This document shows positions 44,667 through 55,820 of a stretch of DNA of 64,000 nucleotides, piece after piece; the first letter of the stretch is position 1; every line of letters begins with the position of its first letter. The translations under genes and the position numbers were made by a program. The stretch comes from Siphonodentalium dalli (Eukaryota; Mollusca; Scaphopoda; Gadilida; Siphonodentaliidae), in assembly GCA_032622095.1 (NCBI GenBank), contig CP136064.1, positions 252,590,484 through 252,654,483 of the forward strand. Reading direction: 5' to 3'. The notes beneath the pieces are model-generated. The model saw nothing but the letters and a program-made list of their open reading frames with translations. It did not search any database and was not told the DNA's origin.

Positions 44667-44737
44667 GCATCGGTGGTTCAGTGGTAGAATGCTCGCCTTC
44701 CACGCGGGCGACCCGGGTTCGATTCCCGGCCGATGCA
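44667..44737 (+). tRNA. tRNA-Gly with shifted anticodon (TCC)
   Basis: Unit 7. The anticodon loop is CTTCCAC where all other copies have CTGCCAC, changing GCC to TCC. All stems and both internal promoter boxes are unchanged, so it would read GGA as glycine. Confidence 0.93.
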
Positions 44738-44898
44738 AAATAAGTTTTTTTCACTGATTTTGTTTGTGGATATCCACCTCATTTTGGACTATGCAGTTTA
44801 ATTGGGAACTTGAGAAAAACAAATTTCATTGGCACATAAATTTGTTTAAAGAAAACGGACGGACTTGCGATTCGCATTTCATCGAGCAAAATTACTGT

Positions 44899-44982
44899 TG
44901 TCAGAAGTGGGATTCGAACCCACGCCGGGAAGACCCGACTGCGACCTGAACGCAGCGCCTTAGACCACTCGGCCATCCTGAC
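44899..44982 (-). tRNA. tRNA-Leu (CAG)
   Basis: Unit 7, consensus copy. Confidence 0.97.
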
Positions 44983-45251
44983 TACAGAAAGACTGCAACA
45001 GTATCCTGCTCAAAGTGAGACAATGGTATTGTGGATATATTTTAGTTCCCTTCTGGCTGTCGTTGCATTCTTAACGCACACATCCGATTGCTGATTTTTT
45101 GGTGGGTATATGATAAATGTACGTGATTCTATATAGTTATATTATGGCTATTAAGTTTTCATAAACAGGCCTTCTTGGACATAAAACATAATTTTATATT
45201 TTGTTTTCAAATCAGCGAAAATGCGTTATGAAGAGCACTGTTTTCATTACT

Positions 45252-45324
45252 GTCCCAGTAGCTCAGCGGATAGAGCGCTGGACTTCTAATCCAGAGGCCG
45301 TGGGTTCGATCCCCACCTGGGATG
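45252..45324 (+). tRNA. tRNA-Arg (TCT)
   Basis: Unit 8. 73-base form with AGCTCAGCGGATAGAGC and all stems paired. Confidence 0.97.
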
Positions 45325-45448
45325 CACAGATATTTTTAAATCTTGGAATCAAAATTCGGTCGTCGTGCCTTGCTGACCTGCAAAGCGATTGTTGACAAAC
45401 TGTTGAATAACGAATATAATGTCTTATAAAATGGTGTATTTATCGTAA

Positions 45449-45519
45449 GCGCCGCTGGTGTAGTGGTATCATGCAAGATTCCCATTCTTGCGACCCGGGT
45501 TCGATTCCCGGGCGGCGCA
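45449..45519 (+). tRNA. tRNA-Gly (CCC)
   Basis: Unit 8, consensus copy. Confidence 0.97.
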
Positions 45520-45629
45520 TATCTACTTTTTCAGTTAAATATGACAGGCCATAATTTAGCTGACATTTCTAATGGATTCAATTTTTAACAGAGGAATGTC
45601 ATTTTAGAAAACCACCATTATTACCATGG

Positions 45630-45701
45630 AGCAGAGTGGCGCAGTGGTAGCGTGCTGGGCCCATAACCCAGAGGTCCGAGGATCGAAACCTCGCTCTGCT
45701 A
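45630..45701 (+). tRNA. initiator tRNA-Met (CAT)
   Basis: Unit 8, consensus copy. Confidence 0.97.
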
Positions 45702-45989
45702 ATATTTTCGTCAAGGGGAGAGGAAGGAAGAATTATCACTTTGTTTGAAAGTAAATACAGTAAGAATGTGCGTGTGTGTTTTAATGTTTATATTAAAATA
45801 TGGTTTTATTTATTATTGCTAGCAAATTAAAAAAAACGCTTCTTAAATGAATCGTGCACATGCATTTCAAGGGAGACTCGAAATGCATGACTTGTCCAGT
45901 CTATCGTTATAAAGTTCAAAGTCGCGTTGACTTCTCGACAACAAATGTGCTAGCTGCTCAAGAAGCTAAATTTGCGTTCATATCTCGCC

Positions 45990-46060
45990 GCATCGGTGGT
46001 TCAGTGGTAGAATGCTCGCCTGCCACGCGGGCGACCCGGGTTCGATTCCCGGCCGATGCA
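45990..46060 (+). tRNA. tRNA-Gly (GCC)
   Basis: Unit 8, consensus copy. Confidence 0.97.
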
Positions 46061-46221
46061 AAATAAGTTTTTTTCACTGATTTTGTTTGTGGATATCCAC
46101 CTCATTTTGGACTATGCAGTTTAATTGGGAACTTGAGAAAAACAAATTTCATTGGCACATAAATTTGTTTAAAGAAAACGGACGGACTTGCGATTCGCAT
46201 TTCATCGAGCAAAATTACTGT

Positions 46222-46305
46222 TGTCAGAAGTGGGATTCGAACCCACGCCGGGAAGACCCGACTGCGACCTGAACGCAGCGCCTTAGACCACTCGGCCATC
46301 CTGAC
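46222..46305 (-). tRNA. tRNA-Leu (CAG)
   Basis: Unit 8, consensus copy. Confidence 0.97.
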
Positions 46306-46574
46306 TACAGAAAGACTGCAACAGTATCCTGCTCAAAGTGAGACAATGGTATTGTGGATATATTTTAGTTCCCTTCTGGCTGTCGTTGCATTCTTAACGC
46401 ACACATCCGATTGCTGATTTTTTGGTGGGTATATGATAAATGTACGTGATTCTATATAGTTATATTATGGCTATTAAGTTTTCATAAACAGGCCTTCTTG
46501 GACATAAAACATAATTTTATATTTTGTTTTCAAATCAGCGAAAATGCGTTATGAAGAGCACTGTTTTCATTACT

Positions 46575-46647
46575 GTCCCAGTAGCTCAGTGGATAGAGCG
46601 CTGGACTTCTAATCCAGAGGCCGTGGGTTCGATCCCCACCTGGGATG
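46575..46647 (+). tRNA. tRNA-Arg (TCT)
   Basis: Unit 9. 73-base form with the variant D loop AGCTCAGTGG. Confidence 0.97.
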
Positions 46648-46771
46648 CACAGATATTTTTAAATCTTGGAATCAAAATTCGGTCGTCGTGCCTTGCTGAC
46701 CTGCAAAGCGATTGTTGACAAACTGTTGAATAACGAATATAATGTCTTATAAAATGGTGTATTTATCGTAA

Positions 46772-46842
46772 GCGCCGCTGGTGTAGTGGTATCATGCAAG
46801 ATTCCCATTCTTGCGACCCGGGTTCGATTCCCGGGCGGCGCA
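46772..46842 (+). tRNA. tRNA-Gly (CCC)
   Basis: Unit 9; followed by the 32-base spacer deletion. Confidence 0.93.
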
Positions 46843-46920
46843 TAATTTAGCTGACATTTCTAATGGATTCAATTTTTAACAGAGGAATGTCATTTTAGAA
46901 AACCACCATTATTACCATGG

Positions 46921-46992
46921 AGCAGAGTGGCGCAGTGGTAGCGTGCTGGGCCCATAACCCAGAGGTCCGAGGATCGAAACCTCGCTCTGCTA
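46921..46992 (+). tRNA. initiator tRNA-Met (CAT)
   Basis: Unit 9, consensus copy. Confidence 0.97.
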
Positions 46993-47280
46993 ATATTTTC
47001 GTCAAGGGGAGAGGAAGGAAGAATTATCACTTTGTTTGAAAGTAAGTACAGTAAGAATGTGCGTGTGTGTTTTAATGTTTATATTAAAATATGGTTTTAT
47101 TTATTATTGCTAGCAAATTAAAAAAAACGCTTCTTAAATGAATCGTGCACATGCATTTCAAGGGAGACTCGAAATGCATGACTTGTCCAGTCTATCGTTA
47201 TAAAGTTCAAAGTCGCGTTGACTTCTCGACAACAAATGTGCTAGCTGCTCAAGAAGCTAAATTTGCGTTCATATCTCGCC

Positions 47281-47351
47281 GCATCGGTGGTTCAGTGGTA
47301 GAATGCTCGCCTGCCACGCGGGCGACCCGGGTTCGATTCCCGGCCGATGCA
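47281..47351 (+). tRNA. tRNA-Gly (GCC)
   Basis: Unit 9, consensus copy. Confidence 0.97.
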
Positions 47352-47512
47352 AAATAAGTTTTTTTCACTGATTTTGTTTGTGGATATCCACCTCATTTTG
47401 GACTATGCAGTTTAATTGGGAACTTGAGAAAAACAAATTTCATTGGCACATAAATTTGTTTAAAGAAAACGGACGGACTTGCGATTCGCATTTCATCGAG
47501 CAAAATTACTGT

Positions 47513-47596
47513 TGTCAGAAGTGGGATTCGAACCCACGCCGGGAAGACCCGACTGCGACCTGAACGCAGCGCCTTAGACCACTCGGCCATCCTGAC
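47513..47596 (-). tRNA. tRNA-Leu (CAG)
   Basis: Unit 9, consensus copy. Confidence 0.97.
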
Positions 47597-47865
47597 TACA
47601 GAAAGACTGCAACAGTATCCTGCTCAAAGTGAGACAATGGTATTGTGGATATATTTTAGTTCCCTTCTGGCTGTCGTTGCATTCTTAACGCACACATCCG
47701 ATTGCTGATTTTTTGGTGGGTATATGATAAATGTACGTGATTCTATATAGTTATATTATGGCTATTAAGTTTTCATAAACAGGCCTTCTTGGACATAAAA
47801 CATAATTTTATATTTTGTTTTCAAATCAGCGAAAATGCGTTATGAAGAGCACTGTTTTCATTACT

Positions 47866-47938
47866 GTCCCAGTAGCTCAGTGGATAGAGCGCTGGACTTC
47901 TAATCCAGAGGCCGTGGGTTCGATCCCCACCTGGGATG
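47866..47938 (+). tRNA. tRNA-Arg (TCT)
   Basis: Unit 10, AGCTCAGTGG D-loop form. Confidence 0.97.
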
Positions 47939-48062
47939 CACAGATATTTTTAAATCTTGGAATCAAAATTCGGTCGTCGTGCCTTGCTGACCTGCAAAGC
48001 GATTGTTGACAAACTGTTGAATAACGAATATAATGTCTTATAAAATGGTGTATTTATCGTAA

Positions 48063-48133
48063 GCGCCGCTGGTGTAGTGGTATCATGCAAGATTCCCATT
48101 CTTGCGACCCGGGTTCGATTCCCGGGCGGCGCA
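48063..48133 (+). tRNA. tRNA-Gly (CCC)
   Basis: Unit 10; followed by the 32-base spacer deletion. Confidence 0.93.
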
Positions 48134-48211
48134 TAATTTAGCTGACATTTCTAATGGATTCAATTTTTAACAGAGGAATGTCATTTTAGAAAACCACCAT
48201 TATTACCATGG

Positions 48212-48283
48212 AGCAGAGTGGCGCAGTGGTAGCGTGCTGGGCCCATAACCCAGAGGTCCGAGGATCGAAACCTCGCTCTGCTA
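48212..48283 (+). tRNA. initiator tRNA-Met (CAT)
   Basis: Unit 10, consensus copy. Confidence 0.97.
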
Positions 48284-48571
48284 ATATTTTCGTCAAGGGG
48301 AGAGGAAGGAAGAATTATCACTTTGTTTGAAAGTAAGTACAGTAAGAATGTGCGTGTGTGTTTTAATGTTTATATTAAAATATGGTTTTATTTATTATTG
48401 CTAGCAAATTAAAAAAAACGCTTCTTAAATGAATCGTGCACATGCATTTCAAGGGAGACTCGAAATGCATGACTTGTCCAGTCTATCGTTATAAAGTTCA
48501 AAGTCGCGTTGACTTCTCGACAACAAATGTGCTAGCTGCTCAAGAAGCTAAATTTGCGTTCATATCTCGCC

Positions 48572-48642
48572 GCATCGGTGGTTCAGTGGTAGAATGCTCG
48601 CCTGCCACGCGGGCGACCCGGGTTCGATTCCCGGCCGATGCA
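48572..48642 (+). tRNA. tRNA-Gly (GCC)
   Basis: Unit 10, consensus copy. The spacer after it has CATTGCCAC, a marker shared with units 15 and 23. Confidence 0.97.
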
Positions 48643-48803
48643 AAATAAGTTTTTTTCACTGATTTTGTTTGTGGATATCCACCTCATTTTGGACTATGCA
48701 GTTTAATTGGGAACTTGAGAAAAACAAATTTCATTGCCACATAAATTTGTTTAAAGAAAACGGACGGACTTGCGATTCGCATTTCATCGAGCAAAATTAC
48801 TGT

Positions 48804-48887
48804 TGTCAGAAGTGGGATTCGAACCCACGCCGGGAAGACCCGACTGCGACCTGAACGCAGCGCCTTAGACCACTCGGCCATCCTGAC
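48804..48887 (-). tRNA. tRNA-Leu (CAG)
   Basis: Unit 10, consensus copy. Confidence 0.97.
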
Positions 48888-49156
48888 TACAGAAAGACTG
48901 CAACAGTATCCTGCTCAAAGTGAGACAATGGTATTGTGGATATATTTTAGTTCCCTTCTGGCTGTCGTTGCATTCTTAACGCACACATCCGATTGCTGAT
49001 TTTTTGGTGGGTATATGATAAATGTACGTGATACTATATAGTTATATTATGGCTATTAAGTTTTCATAAACAGGCCTTCTTGGACATAAAACATAATTTT
49101 ATATTTTGTTTTCAAATCAGCGAAAATGCGTTATGAAGAGCACTGTTTTCATTACT

Positions 49157-49229
49157 GTCCCAGTAGCTCAGCGGATAGAGCGCTGGACTTCTAATCCAGA
49201 GGCCGTTGGTTCGATCCCCACCTGGGATG
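49157..49229 (+). tRNA. tRNA-Arg (TCT), T-stem mismatch
   Basis: Unit 11. The T stem reads GTTGG instead of GTGGG, losing one pair; no D-loop duplication. Confidence 0.9.
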
Positions 49230-49353
49230 CACAGATATTTTTAAATCTTGGAATCAAAATTCGGTCGTCGTGCCTTGCTGACCTGCAAAGCGATTGTTGA
49301 CAAACTGTTGAATAACGAATATAATGTCTTATAAAATGGTGTATTTATCGTAA

Positions 49354-49424
49354 GCGCCGCTGGTGTAGTGGTATCATGCAAGATTCCCATTCTTGCGACC
49401 CGGGTTCGATTCCCGGGCGGCGCA
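49354..49424 (+). tRNA. tRNA-Gly (CCC)
   Basis: Unit 11, consensus copy. Confidence 0.97.
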
Positions 49425-49534
49425 TATCTACTTTTTCAGTTAAATATGACAGGCCATAATTTAGCTGACATTTCTAATGGATTCAATTTTTAACAGAGGA
49501 ATGTCATTTTAGAAAACCACCATTATTACCATGG

Positions 49535-49606
49535 AGCAGAGTGGCGCAGTGGTAGCGTGCTGGGCCCATAACCCAGAGGTCCGAGGATCGAAACCTCGCT
49601 CTGCTA
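49535..49606 (+). tRNA. initiator tRNA-Met (CAT)
   Basis: Unit 11, consensus copy. Confidence 0.97.
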
Positions 49607-49894
49607 ATATTTTCGTCAAGGGGAGAGGAAGGAAGAATTATCACTTTGTTTGAAAGTAAATACAGTAAGAATGTGCGTGTGTGTTTTAATGTTTATATTA
49701 AAATATGGTTTTATTTATTATTGCTAGCAAATTAAAAAAAACGCTTCTTAAATGAATCGTGCACATGCATTTCAAGGGAGACTCGAAATGCATGACTTGT
49801 CCAGTCTATCGTTATAAAGTTCAAAGTCGCGTTGACTTCTCGACAACAAATGTGCTAGCTGCTCAAGAAGCTAAATTTGCGTTCATATCTCGCC

Positions 49895-49965
49895 GCATCG
49901 GTGGTTCAGTGGTAGAATGCTCGCCTGCCACGCGGGCGACCCGGGTTCGATTCCCGGCCGATGAA
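49895..49965 (+). tRNA. tRNA-Gly (GCC), acceptor end mismatch
   Basis: Unit 11. The last acceptor base is A instead of C (CCGATGA), so the G1-C72 pair is lost. Confidence 0.88.
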
Positions 49966-50126
49966 AAATAAGTTTTTTTCACTGATTTTGTTTGTGGATA
50001 TCCACCTCATTTTGGACTATGCAGTTTAATTGGGAACTTGAGAAAAACAAATTTCATTGGCACATAAATTTGTTTAAAGAAAACGGACGGACTTGCGATT
50101 TGCATTTCATCGAGCAAAATTACTGT

Positions 50127-50210
50127 TGTCAGAAGTGGGATTCGAACCCACGCCGGGAAGACCCGACTGCGACCTGAACGCAGCGCCTTAGACCACTCGG
50201 CCATCCTGAC
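50127..50210 (-). tRNA. tRNA-Leu (CAG)
   Basis: Unit 11, consensus copy. Confidence 0.97.
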
Positions 50211-50479
50211 TACATAAAGACTGCAACAGTATCCTGCTCAAAGTGAGACAATGGTATTGTGGATATATTTTAGTTCCCTTCTGGCTGTCGTTGCATTCTT
50301 AACGCACACATCCGATTGCTGATTTTTTGGTGGGTATATGATAAATGTACGTGATTCTATATAGTTATATTATGGCTATTAAGTTTTCATAAACAGGCCT
50401 TCTTGGACATAAAACATAATTTTATATTTTGTTTTCAAATCAGCGAAAATGCGTTATGAAGAGCACTGTTTTCATTACT

Positions 50480-50552
50480 GTCCCAGTAGCTCAGCGGATA
50501 GAGCGCTGGACTTCTAATCCAGAGGCCGTGGGTTCGATCCCCACCTGGGATG
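50480..50552 (+). tRNA. tRNA-Arg (TCT)
   Basis: Unit 12, AGCTCAGCGG D-loop form without duplication. Confidence 0.97.
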
Positions 50553-50676
50553 CACAGATATTTTTAAATCTTGGAATCAAAATTCGGTCGTCGTGCCTTG
50601 CTGACCTGCAAAGCGATTGTTGACAAACTGTTGAATAACGAATATAATGTCTTATAAAATGGTGTATTTATCGTAA

Positions 50677-50747
50677 GCGCCGCTGGTGTAGTGGTATCAT
50701 GCAAGATTCCCATTCTTGCGACCCGGGTTCGATTCCCGGGCGGCGCA
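50677..50747 (+). tRNA. tRNA-Gly (CCC)
   Basis: Unit 12; followed by the 32-base spacer deletion. Confidence 0.93.
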
Positions 50748-50825
50748 TAATTTAGCTGACATTTCTAATGGATTCAATTTTTAACAGAGGAATGTCATTT
50801 TAGAAAACCACCATTATTACCATGG

Positions 50826-50897
50826 AGCAGAGTGGCGCAGTGGTAGCGTGCTGGGCCCATAACCCAGAGGTCCGAGGATCGAAACCTCGCTCTGCTA
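50826..50897 (+). tRNA. initiator tRNA-Met (CAT)
   Basis: Unit 12, consensus copy. Confidence 0.97.
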
Positions 50898-51185
50898 ATA
50901 TTTTCGTCAAGGGGAGAGGAAGGAAGAATTATCACTTTGTTTGAAAGTAAATACAGTAAGAATGTGCGTGTGTGTTTTAATGTTTATATTAAAATATGGT
51001 TTTATTTATTATTGCTAGCAAATTAAAAAAAACGCTTCTTAAATGAATCGTGCACATGCATTTCAAGGGAGACTCGAAATGCATGACTTGTCCAGTCTAT
51101 CGTTATAAAGTTCAAAGTCGCGTTGACTTCTCGACAACAAATGTGCTAGCTGCTCAAGAAGCTAAATTTGCGTTCATATCTCGCC

Positions 51186-51256
51186 GCATCGGTGGTTCAG
51201 TGGTAGAATGCTCGCCTGCCACGCGGGCGACCCGGGTTCGATTCCCGGCCGATGCA
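51186..51256 (+). tRNA. tRNA-Gly (GCC)
   Basis: Unit 12, consensus copy. Confidence 0.97.
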
Positions 51257-51417
51257 AAATAAGTTTTTTTCACTGATTTTGTTTGTGGATATCCACCTCA
51301 TTTTGGACTATGCAGTTTAATTGGGAACTTGAGAAAAACAAATTTCATTGGCACATAAATTTGTTTAAAGAAAACGGACGGACTTGCGATTCGCATTTCA
51401 TCGAGCAAAATTACTGT

Positions 51418-51501
51418 TGTCAGAAGTGGGATTCGAACCCACGCCGGGAAGACCCGACTGCGACCTGAACGCAGCGCCTTAGACCACTCGGCCATCCTGA
51501 C
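51418..51501 (-). tRNA. tRNA-Leu (CAG)
   Basis: Unit 12, consensus copy. Confidence 0.97.
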
Positions 51502-51770
51502 TACAGAAAGACTGCAACAGTATCCTGCTCAAAGTGAGACAATGGTATTGTGGATATATTTTAGTTCCCTTCTGGCTGTCGTTGCATTCTTAACGCACAC
51601 ATCCGATTGCTGATTTTTTGGTGGGTATATGATAAATGTACGTGATTCTATATAGTTATATTATGGCTATTAAGTTTTCATAAACAGGCCTTCTTGGACA
51701 TAAAACATAATTTTATATTTTGTTTTCAAATCAGCGAAAATGCGTTATGAAGAGCACTGTTTTCATTACT

Positions 51771-51843
51771 GTCCCAGTAGCTCAGTGGATAGAGCGCTGG
51801 ACTTCTAATCCAGAGGCCGTGGGTTCGATCCCCACCTGGGATG
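51771..51843 (+). tRNA. tRNA-Arg (TCT)
   Basis: Unit 13, AGCTCAGTGG D-loop form. Confidence 0.97.
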
Positions 51844-51967
51844 CACAGATATTTTTAAATCTTGGAATCAAAATTCGGTCGTCGTGCCTTGCTGACCTGC
51901 AAAGCGATTGTTGACAAACTGTTGAATAACGAATATAATGTCTTATAAAATGGTGTATTTATCGTAA

Positions 51968-52038
51968 GCGCCGCTGGTGTAGTGGTATCATGCACGATTC
52001 CCATTCTTGCGACCCGGGTTCGATTCCCGGGCGGCGCA
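51968..52038 (+). tRNA. tRNA-Gly (CCC), anticodon-stem mismatch
   Basis: Unit 13. The anticodon stem 5' strand is CACGA instead of CAAGA, breaking the middle pair. Confidence 0.9.
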
Positions 52039-52148
52039 TATCTACTTTTTCAGTTAAATATGACAGGCCATAATTTAGCTGACATTTCTAATGGATTCAA
52101 TTTTTAACAGAGGAATGTCATTTTAGAAAACCACCATTATTACCATGG

Positions 52149-52220
52149 AGCAGAGTGGCGCAGTGGTAGCGTGCTGGGCCCATAACCCAGAGGTCCGAGG
52201 ATCGAAACCTCGCTCTGCTA
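52149..52220 (+). tRNA. initiator tRNA-Met (CAT)
   Basis: Unit 13, consensus copy. Confidence 0.97.
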
Positions 52221-52508
52221 ATATTTTCGTCAAGGGGAGAGGAAGGAAGAATTATCACTTTGTTTGAAAGTAAATACAGTAAGAATGTGCGTGTGTGTTT
52301 TAATGTTTATATTAAAATATGGTTTTATTTATTATTGCTAGCAAATTAAAAAAAACGCTTCTTAAATGAATCGTGCACATGCATTTCAAGGGAGACTCGA
52401 AATGCATGACTTGTCCAGTCTATCGTTATAAAGTTCAAAGTCGCGTTGACTTCTCGACAACAAATGTGCTAGCTGCTCAAGAAGCTAAATTTGCGTTCAT
52501 ATCTCGCC

Positions 52509-52579
52509 GCATCGGTGGTTCAGTGGTAGAATGCTCGCCTGCCACGCGGGCGACCCGGGCTCGATTCCCGGCCGATGCA
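52509..52579 (+). tRNA. tRNA-Gly (GCC), altered box B
   Basis: Unit 13. GGTTCGATTCC has become GGCTCGATTCC, replacing the near-invariant T54 of the T loop and of box B. Likely weakened transcription. Confidence 0.88.
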
Positions 52580-52740
52580 AAATAAGTTTTTTTCACTGAT
52601 TTTGTTTGTGGATATCCACCTCATTTTGGACTATGCAGTTTAATTGGGAACTTGAGAAAAACAAATTTCATTGGCACATAAATTTGTTTAAAGAAAACGG
52701 ACGGACTTGCGATTCGCATTTCATCGAGCAAAATTACTGT

Positions 52741-52824
52741 TGTCAGAAGTGGGATTCGAACCCACGCCGGGAAGACCCGACTGCGACCTGAACGCAGCGC
52801 CTTAGACCACTCGGCCATCCTGAC
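52741..52824 (-). tRNA. tRNA-Leu (CAG)
   Basis: Unit 13, consensus copy. Confidence 0.97.
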
Positions 52825-53093
52825 TACAGAAAGACTGCAACAGTATCCTGCTCAAAGTGAGACAATGGTATTGTGGATATATTTTAGTTCCCTTCTGGCT
52901 GTCGTTGCATTCTTAACGCACACATCCGATTGCTGATTTTTTGGTGGGTATATGATAAATGTACGTGATTCTATATAGTTATATTATGGCTATTAAGTTT
53001 TCATAAACAGGCCTTCTTGGACATAAAACATAATTTTATATTTTGTTTTCAAATCAGCGAAAATGCGTTATGAAGAGCACTGTTTTCATTACT

Positions 53094-53166
53094 GTCCCAG
53101 TAGCTCAGTGGATAGAGCGCTGGACTTCTAATCCAGAGGCCGTGGGTTCGATCCCCACCTGGGATG
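53094..53166 (+). tRNA. tRNA-Arg (TCT)
   Basis: Unit 14, AGCTCAGTGG D-loop form. Confidence 0.97.
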
Positions 53167-53290
53167 CACAGATATTTTTAAATCTTGGAATCAAAATTCG
53201 GTCGTCGTGCCTTGCTGACCTGCAAAGCGATTGTTGACAAACTGTTGAATAACGAATATAATGTCTTATAAAATGGTGTATTTATCGTAA

Positions 53291-53361
53291 GCGCCGCTGG
53301 TGTAGTGGTATCATGCAAGATTCCCATTCTTGCGACCCGGGTTCGATTCCCGGGCGGCGCA
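53291..53361 (+). tRNA. tRNA-Gly (CCC)
   Basis: Unit 14, consensus copy. Confidence 0.97.
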
Positions 53362-53471
53362 TATCTACTTTTTCAGTTAAATATGACAGGCCATAATTTA
53401 GCTGACATTTCTAATGGATTCAATTTTTAACAGAGGAATGTCATTTTAGAAAACCACCATTATTACCATGG

Positions 53472-53543
53472 AGCAGAGTGGCGCAGTGGTAGCGTGCTGG
53501 GCCCATAACCCAGAGGTCCGAGGATCGAAACCTCGCTCTGCTA
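53472..53543 (+). tRNA. initiator tRNA-Met (CAT)
   Basis: Unit 14. Gene unchanged; the first spacer base after the discriminator is G instead of A, shared with unit 15. Confidence 0.97.
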
Positions 53544-53831
53544 GTATTTTCGTCAAGGGGAGAGGAAGGAAGAATTATCATTTTGTTTGAAAGTAAATAC
53601 AGTAAGAATGTGCGTGTGTGTTTTAATGTTTATATTAAAATATGGTTTTATTTATTATTGCTAGCAAATTAAAAAAAACGCTTCTTAAATGAATCGTGCA
53701 CATGCATTTCAAGGGAGACTCGAAATGCATGACTTGTCCAGTCTATCGTTATAAAGTTCAAAGTCGCGTTGACTTCTCGACAACAAATGTGCTAGCTGCT
53801 CAAGAAGCTAAATTTGCGTTCATATCTCGCC

Positions 53832-53902
53832 GCATCGGTGGTTCAGTGGTAGAATGCTCGCCTGCCACGCGGGCGACCCGGGCTCGATTCCCGGCCGATG
53901 CA
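53832..53902 (+). tRNA. tRNA-Gly (GCC), altered box B
   Basis: Unit 14. Same T54 to C change as unit 13, so the two adjacent units share a recent ancestor. Confidence 0.88.
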
Positions 53903-54063
53903 AAATAAGTTTTTTTCACTGATTTTGTTTGTGGATATCCACCTCATTTTGGACTATGCAGTTTAATTGGGAACTTGAGAAAAACAAATTTCATTGGCAC
54001 ATAAATTTGTTTAAAGAAAACGGACGGACTTGCGATTCGCATTTCATCGAGCAAAATTACTGT

Positions 54064-54147
54064 TGTCAGAAGTGGGATTCGAACCCACGCCGGGAAGACC
54101 CGACTGCGACCTGAACGCAGCGCCTTAGACCACTCGGCCATCCTGAC
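54064..54147 (-). tRNA. tRNA-Leu (CAG)
   Basis: Unit 14, consensus copy. Confidence 0.97.
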
Positions 54148-54416
54148 TACAGAAAGACTGCAACAGTATCCTGCTCAAAGTGAGACAATGGTATTGTGGA
54201 TATATTTTAGTTCCCTTCTGGCTGTCGTTGCATTCTTAACGCACACATCCGATTGCTGATTTTTTGGTGGGTATATGATAAATGTACGTGATTCTATATA
54301 GTTATATTATGGCTATTAAGTTTTCATAAACAGGCCTTCTTGGACATAAAACATAATTTTATATTTTGTTTTCAAATCAGCGAAAATGCGTTATGAAGAG
54401 CACTGTTTTCATTACT

Positions 54417-54489
54417 GTCCCAGTAGCTCAGTGGATAGAGCGCTGGACTTCTAATCCAGAGGCCGTGGGTTCGATCCCCACCTGGGATG
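54417..54489 (+). tRNA. tRNA-Arg (TCT)
   Basis: Unit 15, AGCTCAGTGG D-loop form. Confidence 0.97.
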
Positions 54490-54613
54490 CACAGATATTT
54501 TTAAATCTTGGAATCAAAATTCGGTCGTCGTGCCTTGCTGACCTGCAAAGCGATTGTTGACAAACTGTTGAATAACGAATATAATGTCTTATAAAATGGT
54601 GTATTTATCGTAA

Positions 54614-54684
54614 GCGCCGCTGGTGTAGTGGTATCATGCAAGATTCCCATTCTTGCGACCCGGGTTCGATTCCCGGGCGGCGCA
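54614..54684 (+). tRNA. tRNA-Gly (CCC)
   Basis: Unit 15, consensus copy. Confidence 0.97.
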
Positions 54685-54794
54685 TATCTACTTTTTCAGT
54701 TAAATATGACAGGCCATAATTTAGCTGACATTTCTAATGGATTCAATTTTTAACAGAGGAATGTCATTTTAGAAAACCACCATTATTACCATGG

Positions 54795-54866
54795 AGCAGA
54801 GTGGCGCAGTGGTAGCGTGCTGGGCCCATAACCCAGAGGTCCGAGGATCGAAACCTCGCTCTGCTA
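54795..54866 (+). tRNA. initiator tRNA-Met (CAT)
   Basis: Unit 15; same downstream G as unit 14. Confidence 0.97.
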
Positions 54867-55154
54867 GTATTTTCGTCAAGGGGAGAGGAAGGAAGAATTA
54901 TCATTTTGTTTGAAAGTAAATACAGTAAGAATGTGCGTGTGTGTTTTAATGTTTATATTAAAATATGGTTTTATTTATTATTGCTAGCAAATTAAAAAAA
55001 ACGCTTCTTAAATGAATCGTGCACATGCATTTCAAGGGAGACTCGAAATGCATGACTTGTCCAGTCTATCGTTATAAAGTTCAAAGTCGCGTTGACTTCT
55101 CGACAACAAATGTGCTAGCTGCTCAAGAAGCTAAATTTGCGTTCATATCTCGCC

Positions 55155-55225
55155 GCATCGGTGGTTCAGTGGTAGAATGCTCGCCTGCCACGCGGGCGAC
55201 CCGGGTTCGATTCCCGGCCGATGCA
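55155..55225 (+). tRNA. tRNA-Gly (GCC)
   Basis: Unit 15, consensus gene; CATTGCCAC marker in the spacer after it. Confidence 0.97.
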
Positions 55226-55386
55226 AAATAAGTTTTTTTCACTGATTTTGTTTGTGGATATCCACCTCATTTTGGACTATGCAGTTTAATTGGGAACTTG
55301 AGAAAAACAAATTTCATTGCCACATAAATTTGTTTAAAGAAAACGGACGGACTTGCGATTCGCATTTCATCGAGCAAAATTACTGT

Positions 55387-55470
55387 TGTCAGAAGTGGGA
55401 TTCGAACCCACGCCGGGAAGACCCGACTGCGACCTGAACGCAGCGCCTTAGACCACTCGGCCATTCTGAC
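55387..55470 (-). tRNA. tRNA-Leu (CAG), acceptor G-T to A-T
   Basis: Unit 15. The sixth acceptor base is A instead of G (GTCAGAA), which turns the usual G-T wobble into a Watson-Crick pair. Confidence 0.96.
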
Positions 55471-55739
55471 TACAGAAAGACTGCAACAGTATCCTGCTCA
55501 AAGTGAGACAATGGTATTGTGGATATATTTTAGTTCCCTTCTGGCTGTCGTTGCATTCTTAACGCACACATCCGATTGCTGATTTTTTGGTGGGTATATG
55601 ATAAATGTACGTGATTCTATATAGTTATATTATGGCTATTAAGTTTTCATAAACAGGCCTTCTTGGACATAAAACATAATTTTATATTTTGTTTTCAAAT
55701 CAGCGAAAATGCGTTATGAAGAGCACTGTTTTCATTACT

Positions 55740-55820
55740 GTCCCAGTAGCTCAGCGAGTCAGCGGATAGAGCGCTGGACTTCTAATCCAGAGGCCGTGGG
55801 TTCGATCCCCACCTGGGATG
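55740..55820 (+). tRNA. tRNA-Arg (TCT), enlarged D loop
   Basis: Unit 16, with the 8-base D-loop duplication; an isolated return of this form after eight units without it. Confidence 0.85.
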
